64,000 nt of DNA. Source: an uncultured Sphingomonadaceae bacterium. Lineage in GTDB: Bacteria > Pseudomonadota > Alphaproteobacteria > Sphingomonadales > Sphingomonadaceae. The position numbers were made by a program, and so were the translations under genes. The notes below the pieces were generated by a model that was not told the origin of the DNA, searched no databases, and saw nothing but the letters and a program-made list of their open reading frames with translations. Within the stretch, counting starts at the first letter, position 1. Each line of letters begins with the position of its first letter. Below, piece after piece: positions 17,278-25,192 of this stretch. The stretch lies in contig CANMEE010000002.1 of assembly GCA_947496865.1 (NCBI GenBank), positions 1 to 64,000 on the forward strand, in the 5' to 3' direction.

Positions 17278-17856
17278 ATGGTCAAGCTCAACAAAATTTA
17301 CACCAAAACAGGCGACGATGGCACAACCGGCTTGGTAGACGGATCGCGCACCGCCAAGAATGATGCCCGGATGGTCGCCATTGGCGACGTTGATGAGTTA
17401 AATAGCGCGCTGGGCCTTGCTATTTGTGAGGTAGCAGATGCTGCTCTCGTGCAGTCGCTGCGTGCAATACAAAATGATTTATTCGACCTTGGCGCAGATT
17501 TGGCGACACCGGCAAGCGAGGGCGATGATTTTGCTCCTTCGGAAATGGTTTTGCGCGTTGCGCCATCTCAAGTAGAGCGGCTCGAAGAGGAGATTGATGC
17601 AGTTAATGATCATCTCGATCCTCTGACCAGTTTCATTTTACCGGGCGGCGAAAAATCGGCGGCTGCTATTCATCTCGCGCGAGCCATTGCCCGGCGCGCG
17701 GAGCGGGCCGCCGTGGGCGCTGCACAGGTGATGGCGATTAATCCACAGGCATTGGCATATATAAACCGTCTTTCGGACTATCTTTTTGTGCTCAGCCGAA
17801 TGCTCAATAATGCCGGAAAATCAGACATATTGTGGGTTCCTGGCGCTTCACGCTAA
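17278..17856 (+). CDS. pduO: cob(I)alamin adenosyltransferase, PduO/MMAB type
   Basis: A 192-residue enzyme that transfers adenosyl from ATP to cob(I)alamin to make coenzyme B12. Seen: the N-terminal ATP-binding segment IYTKTGDDGTTGLVDGSR, the GDVDELNSALGLA motif, FILPGGEKSAAAIHLARAIARRAER and a C-terminal NRLSDYLFVLSR. Length and motif order are standard. It would support adenosylcobalamin-dependent enzymes such as methylmalonyl-CoA mutase, not present in this window. It is the last gene of a probable gluQ-HIG1-pduO unit. Confidence 0.92.
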   Translation: MVKLNKIYTKTGDDGTTGLVDGSRTAKNDARMVAIGDVDELNSALGLAICEVADAALVQSLRAIQNDLFDLGADLATPASEGDDFAPSEMVLRVAPSQVERLEEEIDAVNDHLDPLTSFILPGGEKSAAAIHLARAIARRAERAAVGAAQVMAINPQALAYINRLSDYLFVLSRMLNNAGKSDILWVPGASR

Positions 17857-17891
17857 CACGGCAGAGCATCACAAAAATGCACTGTCGGAAA

Positions 17892-17920
17892 TATATTTGC
17901 ACCCGAGTGGCGCAAATATA
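17892..17920. promoter_or_regulatory. 9-bp inverted repeat upstream of the egtB promoter
   Basis: TATATTTGC (17892-17900) and GCAAATATA (17912-17920) are perfect complements 11 bases apart, just upstream of the predicted -35 at 17926. No T-run follows either arm, so an operator is more likely than a terminator of pduO. Confidence 0.4.
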
Positions 17921-17925
17921 AGCGG

Positions 17926-17953
17926 TTGACCCTATAGTCGTTCGCTCTATGTT
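17926..17953 (+). promoter_or_regulatory. sigma70-type promoter for egtB-egtD
   Basis: TTGACC (17926-17931), 16-base spacer, TATGTT (17948-17953). The expected transcript start near 17960 lies just before a ribosome site (GGACGGAG, 17973-17980) and ATG 17982, which marks that ATG as the original egtB start. Confidence 0.5.
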
Positions 17954-18111
17954 CTAAAGCTACCTGATAAACGGACGGAGTATGACTAATCGCTGGCCAA
18001 GCCGACCCTAGAATAGCATCGCCTGAGAATGTTCAGAAACCCTCTCAACAGCAAGATTTAGCGGAGAAATTTGAAACCGTTCGATCCTATAGTGTTTCCC
18101 TGATCGCTGGA

Positions 18112-19209
18112 TTGAGCGATGCTGATACCACCGCCCAGTCGATGGAAGATGCTTCGCCGGCAAAATGGCATTTGGCACACACCACTTGGTTTTTTGAAAC
18201 CTTCTTGTTGCGGGACCACAAGCAGGGATATCGCGCTTTTGATGAAACATATGCCTTTCTGTTCAACAGCTATTATGAAGCAGAAGGCGCGCGCCATGCG
18301 CGGCCAATGCGTGGATTATTGACTCGGCCATCGCTTGAGGAAGTGCTGAATTATCGTGCGCATGTCGATGCAGCTATGATCGACGCAATAGGTTCTTTTT
18401 CAGAAGACTTGCTGGGTCTGGTCGAACTGGGCCTCCATCATGAGCAACAGCATCAAGAATTGCTCCTAACAGACTTGTTACACTTGTTTTCCTGCAACCC
18501 GATTGGTCCAGCGGTTTTAGAACCCAAGCCCCGTTCTGCAATTATAGAGGCTCCGCTGGGCTGGATTGAAGGCGCGACCGGGGTCCAATCTATTGGTCAT
18601 GATGGAGAGCGGTTTGCCTTTGATTGTGAAGGGCCGCGCCATGAAGTGATCTTGCACCCTCATGCGATTGCTGATCGTCTGGTGACCAATGGAGAGTGGG
18701 CACAGTTTATTGCCGCGGGCGGTTATATGGACCCGAAATATTGGCTATCTGATGGCTGGTCTTGGGTGCAAAACGAAAAAATCGATGCACCGCTTCACTG
18801 GCGAGAGCAAGGTGGTGTCACGGAAGAATTTACCTTGCAAGGCTGGCGAGAAATCGTCTTGTGCGCGCCGGTTCGTCATATCAGCCTGTATGAGGCCGAT
18901 GCCTATGCGAGTTGGGCCGATGCAAGACTTCCGACCGAAGCAGAATGGGAAGTTGCGGCCCAAAATGGATTGCCGGGCGCAGGAACAGTCTGGGAATGGA
19001 CTGGCAGTGCGTATCGCCCCTATCCTGGTTTTAAAGCGGCCGAGGGCGCCGTCGGTGAATATAATGGCAAATTCATGTCTGGTCAGTTTGTTTTGAGAGG
19101 CGGAAGCGTTGTAACGCCGCCCGATCATGTTCGGGATACGTACCGCAACTTTTTTTATCCGCACCAACGCTGGCAATATACGGGCCTTCGGCTCGCCAAA
19201 GACTTCTAA
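18112..19209 (+). CDS. egtB: EgtB, ergothioneine sulfoxide synthase (5' end disrupted)
   Basis: Non-heme iron enzyme that couples O2 and a thiol (cysteine or gamma-glutamylcysteine) to trimethylhistidine in ergothioneine synthesis. The N-terminal DinB-like domain carries the iron ligands: His in KWHLAHTTWFFE and the HHEQQHQE helix (His110, His114). The C-terminal half is the FGE-sulfatase fold, ending GGSVVTPPDHVRDTYRNF then QYTGLRLAKDF. The first start codon in frame is TTG 18112, inside the conserved GLSDAD segment. The conserved upstream helix is encoded in frame from 17986 but without ATG, GTG or TTG. ATG 17982, with promoter and ribosome site, is one base out of frame. I infer a frameshift or sequencing error there. 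Confidence 0.82.
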   Translation: MSDADTTAQSMEDASPAKWHLAHTTWFFETFLLRDHKQGYRAFDETYAFLFNSYYEAEGARHARPMRGLLTRPSLEEVLNYRAHVDAAMIDAIGSFSEDLLGLVELGLHHEQQHQELLLTDLLHLFSCNPIGPAVLEPKPRSAIIEAPLGWIEGATGVQSIGHDGERFAFDCEGPRHEVILHPHAIADRLVTNGEWAQFIAAGGYMDPKYWLSDGWSWVQNEKIDAPLHWREQGGVTEEFTLQGWREIVLCAPVRHISLYEADAYASWADARLPTEAEWEVAAQNGLPGAGTVWEWTGSAYRPYPGFKAAEGAVGEYNGKFMSGQFVLRGGSVVTPPDHVRDTYRNFFYPHQRWQYTGLRLAKDF

Positions 19210-19232
19210 TCGCGCAAAGGACACTCCCTTAA

Positions 19233-20192
19233 ATGGATATGACCATCAGCCGGATTGATCCGGCTTTCCGAAATGATGTCTTGCGCTGTTTTGAGCAGGA
19301 GAATTTGGCAATCCCCGCCCGATGGCTTTATGATCGTCAGGGATCGGAATTGTTTGAGCAAATTACGGATTTGCCGGAATATTATCCAACCCGGACAGAA
19401 ACCGCATTGCTAAGCCAATATAGTGACCAAGCCGCAGAAATGACGGGCACCGGGCGCGCTATTGTCGAATTTGGTTCCGGCAGTTCAACCAAGACACCGC
19501 ATCTTCTGCGGGCGGTTCAACCTGCCGCCTATGTGCCGATTGATATTTCCGGTGAGTTTCTAGCGCATAGTTCTGCGCAGTTGCAGACGCAATTTCCAGA
19601 TCTTCCAATTTACCCGCTGGAAGCAGATTTCATGCGAAAATTGACGCTGCCTGATGAGGTGGCTGAGATGCCAAAGCTCGGTTTTTTCCCGGGGTCAACC
19701 ATTGGCAATATGATCGCGCGGACGTCCGTAGATTTGCTGCGCTTCATGCGTGAAACATTGGGCACAGGATCGCAGTTACTGATTGGTTTTGACCGGATCA
19801 AAGACGCAGATGTGCTGGTTGCGGCCTATGATGACAGCGCTGGCGTGACTGCGGAGTTTTCGCTCAATCTGCTGCATCGAATCAATCGTGAAATGGATGG
19901 CGACATTGCTGTGGATCAATTCCGTCATGTCGCGATTTGGAACGATCTTTACGCGCGGATTGAAATTTATCTTGAGGCCCTGTCTGACGCGCGTTTTTCG
20001 ATTGATGGCAATCAATTTGAGATGGCTAAGGGGCAAAAAATTCATATCGAGAACAGCCATAAATATGGCTTGCGCGATGCCCGTTTAATGTTGCGGGCCG
20101 GCGGTTGGTCGCCGGTGCGTGAATGGAGTGATGACCGGGACTATTTCTCCCTGATCCTCGCTGAAGCACATCCTTTTAAAAATGCGCCCTAG
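19233..20192 (+). CDS. egtD: EgtD, L-histidine N-alpha-methyltransferase
   Basis: A 319-residue SAM-dependent methyltransferase that trimethylates histidine to hercynine, the first step of ergothioneine synthesis. Seen: WLYDRQGSELFEQITDLPEYYPTRTE (substrate-side N-terminal motif), the SAM-binding glycine loop EFGSGSSTKTPHLL, YVPIDIS after strand beta-2, FFPGSTIGN and a C-terminal Ser/Tyr-rich DYFSLILAEA. It follows egtB by 23 bases with AAAGGA before ATG 19233, so the pair forms an operon sufficient for the aerobic pathway if a C-S lyase exists elsewhere. It converges with the DUF1176 gene, whose stop is 3 bases away. Confidence 0.93.
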   Translation: MDMTISRIDPAFRNDVLRCFEQENLAIPARWLYDRQGSELFEQITDLPEYYPTRTETALLSQYSDQAAEMTGTGRAIVEFGSGSSTKTPHLLRAVQPAAYVPIDISGEFLAHSSAQLQTQFPDLPIYPLEADFMRKLTLPDEVAEMPKLGFFPGSTIGNMIARTSVDLLRFMRETLGTGSQLLIGFDRIKDADVLVAAYDDSAGVTAEFSLNLLHRINREMDGDIAVDQFRHVAIWNDLYARIEIYLEALSDARFSIDGNQFEMAKGQKIHIENSHKYGLRDARLMLRAGGWSPVREWSDDRDYFSLILAEAHPFKNAP

Positions 20193-20195
20193 GCT

Positions 20196-21323
20196 CTACT
20201 CGACGACTTCTTCAGCAGCGGGTGTTTGTTGGGCCAGTTCCTCGACGGCCTTATATTTTGCACGCCACGTGGTGATCCATTCATAAGCGCCACGACATTC
20301 CTGCATACCACTGGCTTCTATCAGTTGGAATTGCTCGCCGTTCCAGATGAAGCTCTCGGCCCTGCCACAGTCGCCAAGGCTTCTGCCTTTCGCATAACTG
20401 CTTAATATCTGGCGTTCTTCATCCCAACGCGCATTAACCAGCAGAGGCGGGCGATTTTCTCCTCCCCAACCTGGCTCCAGATCATAGGTTGCTGGGCGGA
20501 AAGTCCAACTGGCTCCATCTTTTTCATCGCCCTTAATCTCTCCGATATAGGCGGTGCTTGAAAAATTATAGGCCCCAGAACCGCAAGACATCAGGATAAG
20601 TGCACGATAGCGGTCACCTTTCTGTCCCATCGGATAGATTTGATCTTCAACGACGCCAAACCGCTCATCTTTACAAACGGAATTTTCGACCAAGTCCACA
20701 ATCTCTGTGGTGGCCGGGATACGTTCTGCAGGAGTCCATTGCTTGACCGGAACGACCGGCATTTCGTTTTTTAGCGGCCGAAACGTCCTGCGACCTTTGG
20801 ATACCAAAGCAGTGCGGGTGTAAGCGCGTTTTTGCCTGACATCCATATAACGCAGCGCTGCTTTGGAACCAGATAGCGATATGCTGGTGAGATTCTCTCC
20901 ATCTGGCCCAGTGATTTGCAATTTGTAACCGTCAATAATCGCGCGCGACACTTTTGTCGCGTCGGCACCGACAATTTCCAAAGGATAATCACCTTGAACA
21001 AGCGGACCTGTATCAATCAGACGCCCGTCCACAAACATCTTATAGCGATCAATATCATTGGCCTGAATAACGGCCTTGATCTTCAAGACGTCGCTCTCGC
21101 CCGGAGCGCGACTAATGGAAATTGGGCCGCCCCAATCGTCAAACCCGCCACTGGCCGCATTGGCCACCAGAGAAACAGCCTGGCAATTGCCGACATTATC
21201 ACAGCCGACCGACCAGTCTTTGAAGACTTTTATTTCACCCAGTGAGGGTAACGCCTGCGGCTCGCCAGCCACTGTCGTGGCGAAGAGCACAAAAGAGCCA
21301 ATAGTGGAAATAATAGGGGACAT
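20196..21323 (-). CDS. DUF1176 domain-containing exported protein
   Basis: A 375-residue protein with a hydrophobic export signal at residues about 4-20. The DUF1176 pattern follows: FKDWSVGCDNVGNCQAV near residue 35 (two cysteines), GGPISISRAPG, LRYMDVRQKRAYTRTALV in the middle, and WNGEQFQLIEASGMQECRG near the C-terminus. The family is common in Alpha- and Gammaproteobacteria and has no established function. Paired cysteines suggest disulfides in the periplasm. ATG 21323 has no obvious ribosome site but fits the signal peptide. The gene is monocistronic. Confidence 0.8.
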   Translation of the reverse strand: MSPIISTIGSFVLFATTVAGEPQALPSLGEIKVFKDWSVGCDNVGNCQAVSLVANAASGGFDDWGGPISISRAPGESDVLKIKAVIQANDIDRYKMFVDGRLIDTGPLVQGDYPLEIVGADATKVSRAIIDGYKLQITGPDGENLTSISLSGSKAALRYMDVRQKRAYTRTALVSKGRRTFRPLKNEMPVVPVKQWTPAERIPATTEIVDLVENSVCKDERFGVVEDQIYPMGQKGDRYRALILMSCGSGAYNFSSTAYIGEIKGDEKDGASWTFRPATYDLEPGWGGENRPPLLVNARWDEERQILSSYAKGRSLGDCGRAESFIWNGEQFQLIEASGMQECRGAYEWITTWRAKYKAVEELAQQTPAAEEVVE

Positions 21324-21415
21324 ATTTGTAATCTAGCCAGTTTGCTCGACAATCGCTAGTGCCATGTTGCATCAGCATTAACAGCTTAGTCATGACACGG
21401 AAAAAGGGACGGCAA

Positions 21416-22285
21416 ATGAAATCAATCGGTATCATTGGATCTGGACAAATGGGCGCTGGAATAGCGCAGGTTTCTGCGCAAGCGGGATATCATGTCTATT
21501 TGTCGGATATGAACCAGGAGATAGCCGAAAAAGGCAAGGCGGGTATCGCTAAGCAATTGTCGCGACTGGTTGAAAAAGGGAAGATGGAGCAACAGGCGGC
21601 CCAAACTGCGTTGGATCGGATTGAAACAATTGGCGCGCTGGATCCTATGGCCAGCGCCGATATTATTATCGAAGCGGCAACTGAGCGAGAAGATATCAAA
21701 CGGCAGATTTTTGCAGCTGCTTCAGAAATTTTGGGCCATCAAGCTCTGCTGGCCACCAACACATCTTCCATATCCATTACCCGTCTGGCGCAAGCAGTTA
21801 AGGACCCGTCCCGCTTCATCGGTGTACATTTCTTCAATCCCGTACCTTTAATGGGCTTGGTCGAGGTTATTCGCGGCTTGGCGAGCAGCGACCAAAGCGT
21901 CGCCATGGCAAATGACTATGTGAAGGCGCTGGGCAAGCAGGCGGTATTGGCCAAGGATTCACCATGTTTTGTCGTCAACCGGATATTGCTCCCAATGCTC
22001 AACGAAGCCTTTTTTGCACTCGGCGAAGGCACGGCGTCGATGGAAGATATTGATCGCGGTGTGCAGCTTGGCCTTGGCCATCCGATGGGCCCCATTAGTT
22101 TGGCGGACATGATTGGCCTTGATACGCTGCTGGAAATATTGCGCGTATTGCAGAATGATTTTGGCGACCCGAAATATCGTCCGGCGCCGATATTGCTGAA
22201 ATATGTTGAAGCCGGTTGGCTCGGTCGTAAAACCGGCAAGGGCTTTTATGATTATTCGGGTGAAACACCCACACCGACAATGTAG
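21416..22285 (+). CDS. 3-hydroxybutyryl-CoA dehydrogenase
   Basis: A 289-residue NAD-dependent short-chain hydroxyacyl-CoA dehydrogenase. N-terminal Rossmann motif [14 protein letters not shown] (residues 5-18). The family signature around residues 110-150 includes [12 protein letters not shown] and [15 protein letters not shown] with the catalytic His-Glu pair. The C-terminal dimerisation domain has [18 protein letters not shown] and the terminal [11 protein letters not shown]. It oxidises 3-hydroxybutyryl-CoA in beta-oxidation, butanoate or polyhydroxybutyrate turnover. ATG 21416 with AGGGA 6 bases upstream is preferred over an upstream start. The epoxide hydrolase gene follows after 37 bases. 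Confidence 0.92.
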   Translation: MKSIGIIGSGQMGAGIAQVSAQAGYHVYLSDMNQEIAEKGKAGIAKQLSRLVEKGKMEQQAAQTALDRIETIGALDPMASADIIIEAATEREDIKRQIFAAASEILGHQALLATNTSSISITRLAQAVKDPSRFIGVHFFNPVPLMGLVEVIRGLASSDQSVAMANDYVKALGKQAVLAKDSPCFVVNRILLPMLNEAFFALGEGTASMEDIDRGVQLGLGHPMGPISLADMIGLDTLLEILRVLQNDFGDPKYRPAPILLKYVEAGWLGRKTGKGFYDYSGETPTPTM

Positions 22286-22322
22286 GTTGATAATTTAAGC
22301 TGGACCAAATGGAGACGATGCG

Positions 22323-23468
22323 ATGAGCGATGATATCAGAGACTTTCAGATTGATATACCGCAGTCCGCATTGGATGATCTGCAGACCCGCTTGACGATG
22401 ACTCGTTGGCCCGACCCTGAACCAGTGGATGACTGGTCTCAAGGCATTCCGCTAACTTACGTACAGCAAGTTACCGATCATTGGCGCGAGACATATGACT
22501 GGCGGCGATGTGAGGCGGCGCTTAATCAGTTTCCACACCATATGACAGAGATTGACGGAGTCGATATTCATTTCATGCATATCCGCTCACCCGAAGCACG
22601 TGCCCGTCCACTGATCATGACTCACGGCTGGCCGGGCTCAATCGTTGAATTTATGGATGTCATTGATCCGCTTACTGACCCTGCGGCCCATGGCGGCAAT
22701 GCCAAGGATGCCTATCATCTCGTTATTCCATCTCTGCCGGGATATGGTTTTTCCGGTAAGCCGACTGAAACGGGATGGAGCGTCGAGAGAATTGCGCAGG
22801 CTTGGGATGTGCTCATGAAGCGGCTGGGCTATGATCGCTATTTTGCCCAAGGGGGTGATTGGGGCGCGCTGGTCACATCGGCCATTGGCGTCCAAAATCT
22901 CGGGTCATGTGCGGGTATCCATATTAATTTGGTAGTCGTTGGGACACCCCCTGAAGAAGTGCTGAAAAATCCGACGCCAGAAGAGCAAGCTTCACTAGCG
23001 CGGTTCTCGGATTATCAGACGCAAGGTGGCGGCTATGCGGAAATTCAGCGTACCAAGCCCCAGACTCTAGGCTATGGCCTTGCTGACTCGCCGGTCGGGC
23101 AGCTGGCTTGGATATTGGAGAAATTTCAAGGCTGGTCCGATGGCGCAAATAGCCCAGACGACAGTTTCGATCGGGATCGCCTGCTCGACAATATCATGCT
23201 TTATTGGCTGAACAATGCCGGGGCTTCCTCGGCGCGGCTTTATCTGGAAAGTTTTGCCAATCCCAATGTGGATCCCATCCACATGCCAACGGGATGCAGT
23301 ATTTTCCCCAATGAGATCATGGGGCCTTCTCGTCGTTGGGCGGAACAACGGTTCAAAAACCTTCAATATTGGGGCGAAGCGGACAAAGGTGGCCATTTTG
23401 CTGCTATGGAAGTGCCGGAACCGTTCCTCCAAGAAGTGCGCAGTTGTTTCGGCGGCATGGAGCTGTAA
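22323..23468 (+). CDS. epoxide hydrolase (microsomal/EphA-like, EHN domain)
   Basis: A 381-residue alpha/beta hydrolase. The N-terminal about 110 residues form the EHN domain of microsomal-type epoxide hydrolases (FQIDIPQSALDDLQTRL, RWP). HGWPGS at 101-106 supplies the oxyanion hole, Asp179 in QGGDWGA is the nucleophile, and His358 in KGGHFAAMEVPE is the general base. The reaction is hydrolysis of an epoxide to a diol; the natural substrate is unknown. ATG 22323 has GGAGACG upstream. The ABC transporter operon starts 6 bases after its stop, so it may be co-transcribed with that operon. Confidence 0.88.
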   Translation: MSDDIRDFQIDIPQSALDDLQTRLTMTRWPDPEPVDDWSQGIPLTYVQQVTDHWRETYDWRRCEAALNQFPHHMTEIDGVDIHFMHIRSPEARARPLIMTHGWPGSIVEFMDVIDPLTDPAAHGGNAKDAYHLVIPSLPGYGFSGKPTETGWSVERIAQAWDVLMKRLGYDRYFAQGGDWGALVTSAIGVQNLGSCAGIHINLVVVGTPPEEVLKNPTPEEQASLARFSDYQTQGGGYAEIQRTKPQTLGYGLADSPVGQLAWILEKFQGWSDGANSPDDSFDRDRLLDNIMLYWLNNAGASSARLYLESFANPNVDPIHMPTGCSIFPNEIMGPSRRWAEQRFKNLQYWGEADKGGHFAAMEVPEPFLQEVRSCFGGMEL

Positions 23469-23474
23469 CGCCCA

Positions 23475-24395
23475 ATGCTAGCGTTGGTCGCAAGGCGGTT
23501 GATGACAGCGGTCCCGACGCTGCTTGCGATCATATTAGCGTCTTTTTTCTTAATGCGGCTCGCGCCGGGCGGGCCATTTGATGGAGAACGCCCGCTACCG
23601 CCAGAGACTCAGGCTGCTTTGCAAGCCGCTTATGGATTGGACAAACCGCTTTGGGAACAGGCTTGGATCTATGTTTCGCGGTTGGTGCAGGGCGATTTTG
23701 GACCATCGCTGGTCTATCGTGATTTCACGGTTTCGGAGCTGGTGGCACAGGGTTTGCCAATATCACTGACCCTCGGCGGCCTTGCGATAATCTTGGCGCT
23801 ATTCATCGGTATTTCCGCTGGGCTATTTGCCGCGGTTCAAGCGGGTAAAGCAGCGGATAAAGCCATCATGATGTTTGCCACAGTCGCGACAGCACTGCCC
23901 ACCTTTGTCACCGGTCCGGCGCTCGCGTTGTTTTTTGGATTATGGCTCGGCTTGTTACCGGTTTCTGGAACCGGAGAAGGATGGTCATGGTTGATCATGC
24001 CGGTTGTTGCGCTGGCCCTGCCGGTATCAGGCGCTATCGCCAAACTGACCAGAGCGGGTTTGGCAACGGTGCTGAAGCAAGATCATATTCGAACAGCTAA
24101 AGCGCGCGGGCTGCCCGAAACCAAAATATTGTTTAAACATGGGTTGCGTCCGGCGCTGGTGCCTGTGGCTAGCTATCTTGGGCCAGCAGCGGCGGGGTTG
24201 TTAACGGGTGCAGTCGTCGTGGAAACCGTGTTCGGACTGCCTGGATTGGGGCGCTATTTTGTCCAAGGAGCGCTGAATCGCGACTATCCTTTGGTGCTTG
24301 GTGTTGTGACACTCTATGCCGCGCTGATCATCTTGTTCAACCTGTTTGCTGATCTGATCTACGGTTGGCTGGACCCGCGGATGCGCGAAGGATGA
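23475..24395 (+). CDS. ABC transporter permease, DppB/OppB type
   Basis: A 306-residue inner-membrane permease with six predicted helices and the DppB-family N-terminus (first helix containing PTLLAIILASFFLMRLAPGG). The EAA-type loop IRTAKARGLPETKILFKHGLRPAL contacts the ATPase, and ETVFGLPGLGRYFVQGALNRDYP is typical of peptide permeases. It is the first gene of a three-gene transporter. ATG 23475 sits 6 bases after the epoxide hydrolase stop, and the end overlaps the next start as ATGA. Confidence 0.9.
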   Translation: MLALVARRLMTAVPTLLAIILASFFLMRLAPGGPFDGERPLPPETQAALQAAYGLDKPLWEQAWIYVSRLVQGDFGPSLVYRDFTVSELVAQGLPISLTLGGLAIILALFIGISAGLFAAVQAGKAADKAIMMFATVATALPTFVTGPALALFFGLWLGLLPVSGTGEGWSWLIMPVVALALPVSGAIAKLTRAGLATVLKQDHIRTAKARGLPETKILFKHGLRPALVPVASYLGPAAAGLLTGAVVVETVFGLPGLGRYFVQGALNRDYPLVLGVVTLYAALIILFNLFADLIYGWLDPRMREG

Positions 24396-25192
24396 AAGCA
24401 CTGCTTAAACGAGATCATTGGCCGCTTTGGGTGGTTTTTTTGGTTATAGCGCTTGCGCTCATCCTGCCGGCGGTCCTGCCATGGACTTACGACCAAATTG
24501 ATTGGGACGCAGTGCGGGCACCGGCCTTTAGCGGTTCGCATATTTTCGGGACTGACGAAATAGGCCGTGATCGGCTGGCGCGATTGGCTGCCGGAACCCG
24601 GGTCACGTTGACGGTGGCGATAGCCGCCGCCTTGGTCTCGTTGGTGGTTGGCATAGCTTGGGGAGCGACCGCAGGTTGGATCGGGGGGAAGGTTGACGAA
24701 GTGATGATGCGGTTTGTGGATGCGCTCTATGCTCTGCCGTTCATGTTCATCGTAATCTTGCTCATGGTGATCTTCGGTCGGTCGATATTGCTTGTTTTCG
24801 TTGGCATAGGATTGGTGGAATGGCTGACCATGGCACGGGTCGTGCGCGGGCAGGTGATGGCGCTAAAGCAACGGCCTTTCATATTGGCAGCCGAAGCGGC
24901 AGGTTCTCCGCCACTGACGATCATTCTGAAACATATCTTGCCCAATATTGCAGGTGTCGCGTTGGCCTATTTGATGCTGACGGTGCCGCAGGTCGTCATG
25001 GTGGAGAGCTTCCTGTCGTTCCTGGGTTTGGGCGTACAGGAGCCACTGACGTCGCTTGGCATATTGGTCAAGGAAGGCGCCGATGACATGGATATGACCC
25101 CGTTAGGATTAATGCTGCCGGGCGGCTTGTTGGTTATATTGCTGGTATGTCTGACCATAGAGGGTGAACGCCTTAGAGATATCTACTCATGA
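24392..25192 (+). CDS. ABC transporter permease, DppC/OppC type
   Basis: A 266-residue partner permease. Seen: SGSHIFGTDEIGRDRLARLAAGTRVTL at the N-terminal side, typical of DppC, five to six membrane helices, and the EAA loop FILAAEAAGSPPLTIILKHILPNI. ATG 24392 overlaps the preceding stop (ATGA) and its own stop overlaps the next start, so translational coupling is expected. With DppB it forms the pore for peptides or similar solutes. Confidence 0.9.
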   Translation: MKALLKRDHWPLWVVFLVIALALILPAVLPWTYDQIDWDAVRAPAFSGSHIFGTDEIGRDRLARLAAGTRVTLTVAIAAALVSLVVGIAWGATAGWIGGKVDEVMMRFVDALYALPFMFIVILLMVIFGRSILLVFVGIGLVEWLTMARVVRGQVMALKQRPFILAAEAAGSPPLTIILKHILPNIAGVALAYLMLTVPQVVMVESFLSFLGLGVQEPLTSLGILVKEGADDMDMTPLGLMLPGGLLVILLVCLTIEGERLRDIYS

